A stretch of DNA of 5,953 nt, taken from contig JAKSOY010000256.1 in assembly GCA_024405255.1 (NCBI GenBank), forward strand, positions 1-5,953. The letters are read 5' to 3'. The stretch is from Kiritimatiellia bacterium (lineage in GTDB: Bacteria > Verrucomicrobiota > Kiritimatiellia > RFP12 > UBA1067). The position numbers and the translations under genes were made by a program. Shown here in pieces: positions 5,911 through 5,953 of this stretch. The first letter of the stretch is position 1; each line of letters begins with the position of its first letter. The notes under the pieces were generated by a model. It was not told the DNA's origin and ran no database searches. It saw only the letters and a program-made list of their open reading frames with translations.

Positions 5911-5953
5911 GGGAACATGCTTTGTTGAAGCCGCATCAGCGACTGTGACGGCG

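Noticed and set aside
5620..5936. Short frames on both strands with Gly-Thr-Asp or Ser-Val repeats
   Set aside because: The repeats arise because the 9-nt unit is a multiple of three. Both strands give open frames for the same reason, with no ribosome site or domain, so I treat the region as noncoding repeat.

Overview
This window is a GC-rich piece of bacterial chromosome with three confidently recognised genes. A membrane acyltransferase is on the plus strand. A convergent minus-strand pair encodes exported glycoside hydrolases: a GH36 alpha-galactosidase-type enzyme followed by a GH127 (DUF1680) beta-L-arabinofuranosidase-type enzyme. Clear Shine-Dalgarno sites, Sec-type signal peptides and a carbohydrate-degradation theme fit a glycan-degrading bacterium. 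My best guess is the Verrucomicrobiota/Kiritimatiellota/Lentisphaerota side of the PVC group, perhaps from a gut. That guess rests on general impression of gene content and intergenic repeats; no marker gene is present.

Layout. Positions 1-245 hold no gene I can support. An extended -10 promoter (295-303) precedes the acyltransferase CDS (331-1431). The convergent intergenic region holds a strictly 7-nt-phased repeat array (1435-1547) and then a perfect 18-bp hairpin flanked by A and T runs (1547-1588), which probably terminates transcription from both sides. The GH127 CDS (1603-3561, minus) and the GH36 CDS (3619-5490, minus) are 57 nt apart and very probably form a GH36-GH127 operon. This operon would be driven by a second TGnTACAAT promoter at 5598-5606. 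From 5657 to 5901 there is a gene-free region made of degenerate 9-nt units. They read ATCNNNCCY on the left and the reverse complement RGGNNNGAT on the right, and converge on a central hairpin with T-rich flanks.

Function. The two hydrolases are predicted to be exported and to remove terminal alpha-galactosyl (or structurally similar) and beta-L-arabinofuranosyl-type residues from plant-derived glycans. Possible substrates are extensin-like hydroxyproline-rich glycoproteins or complex pectin, but this is inference. The acyltransferase belongs to the HGSNAT/NagX/DUF5009 family and probably moves an acyl group across the inner membrane onto a sugar. It is not in the same operon as the hydrolases, so a shared pathway is only suggested by proximity.

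I see no defence system, mobile element, CRISPR array or RNA gene. The least explained parts of the window are the two phased repeat arrays (7-nt and 9-nt), each lying outside genes, and the promoter similarity between the two transcription units.
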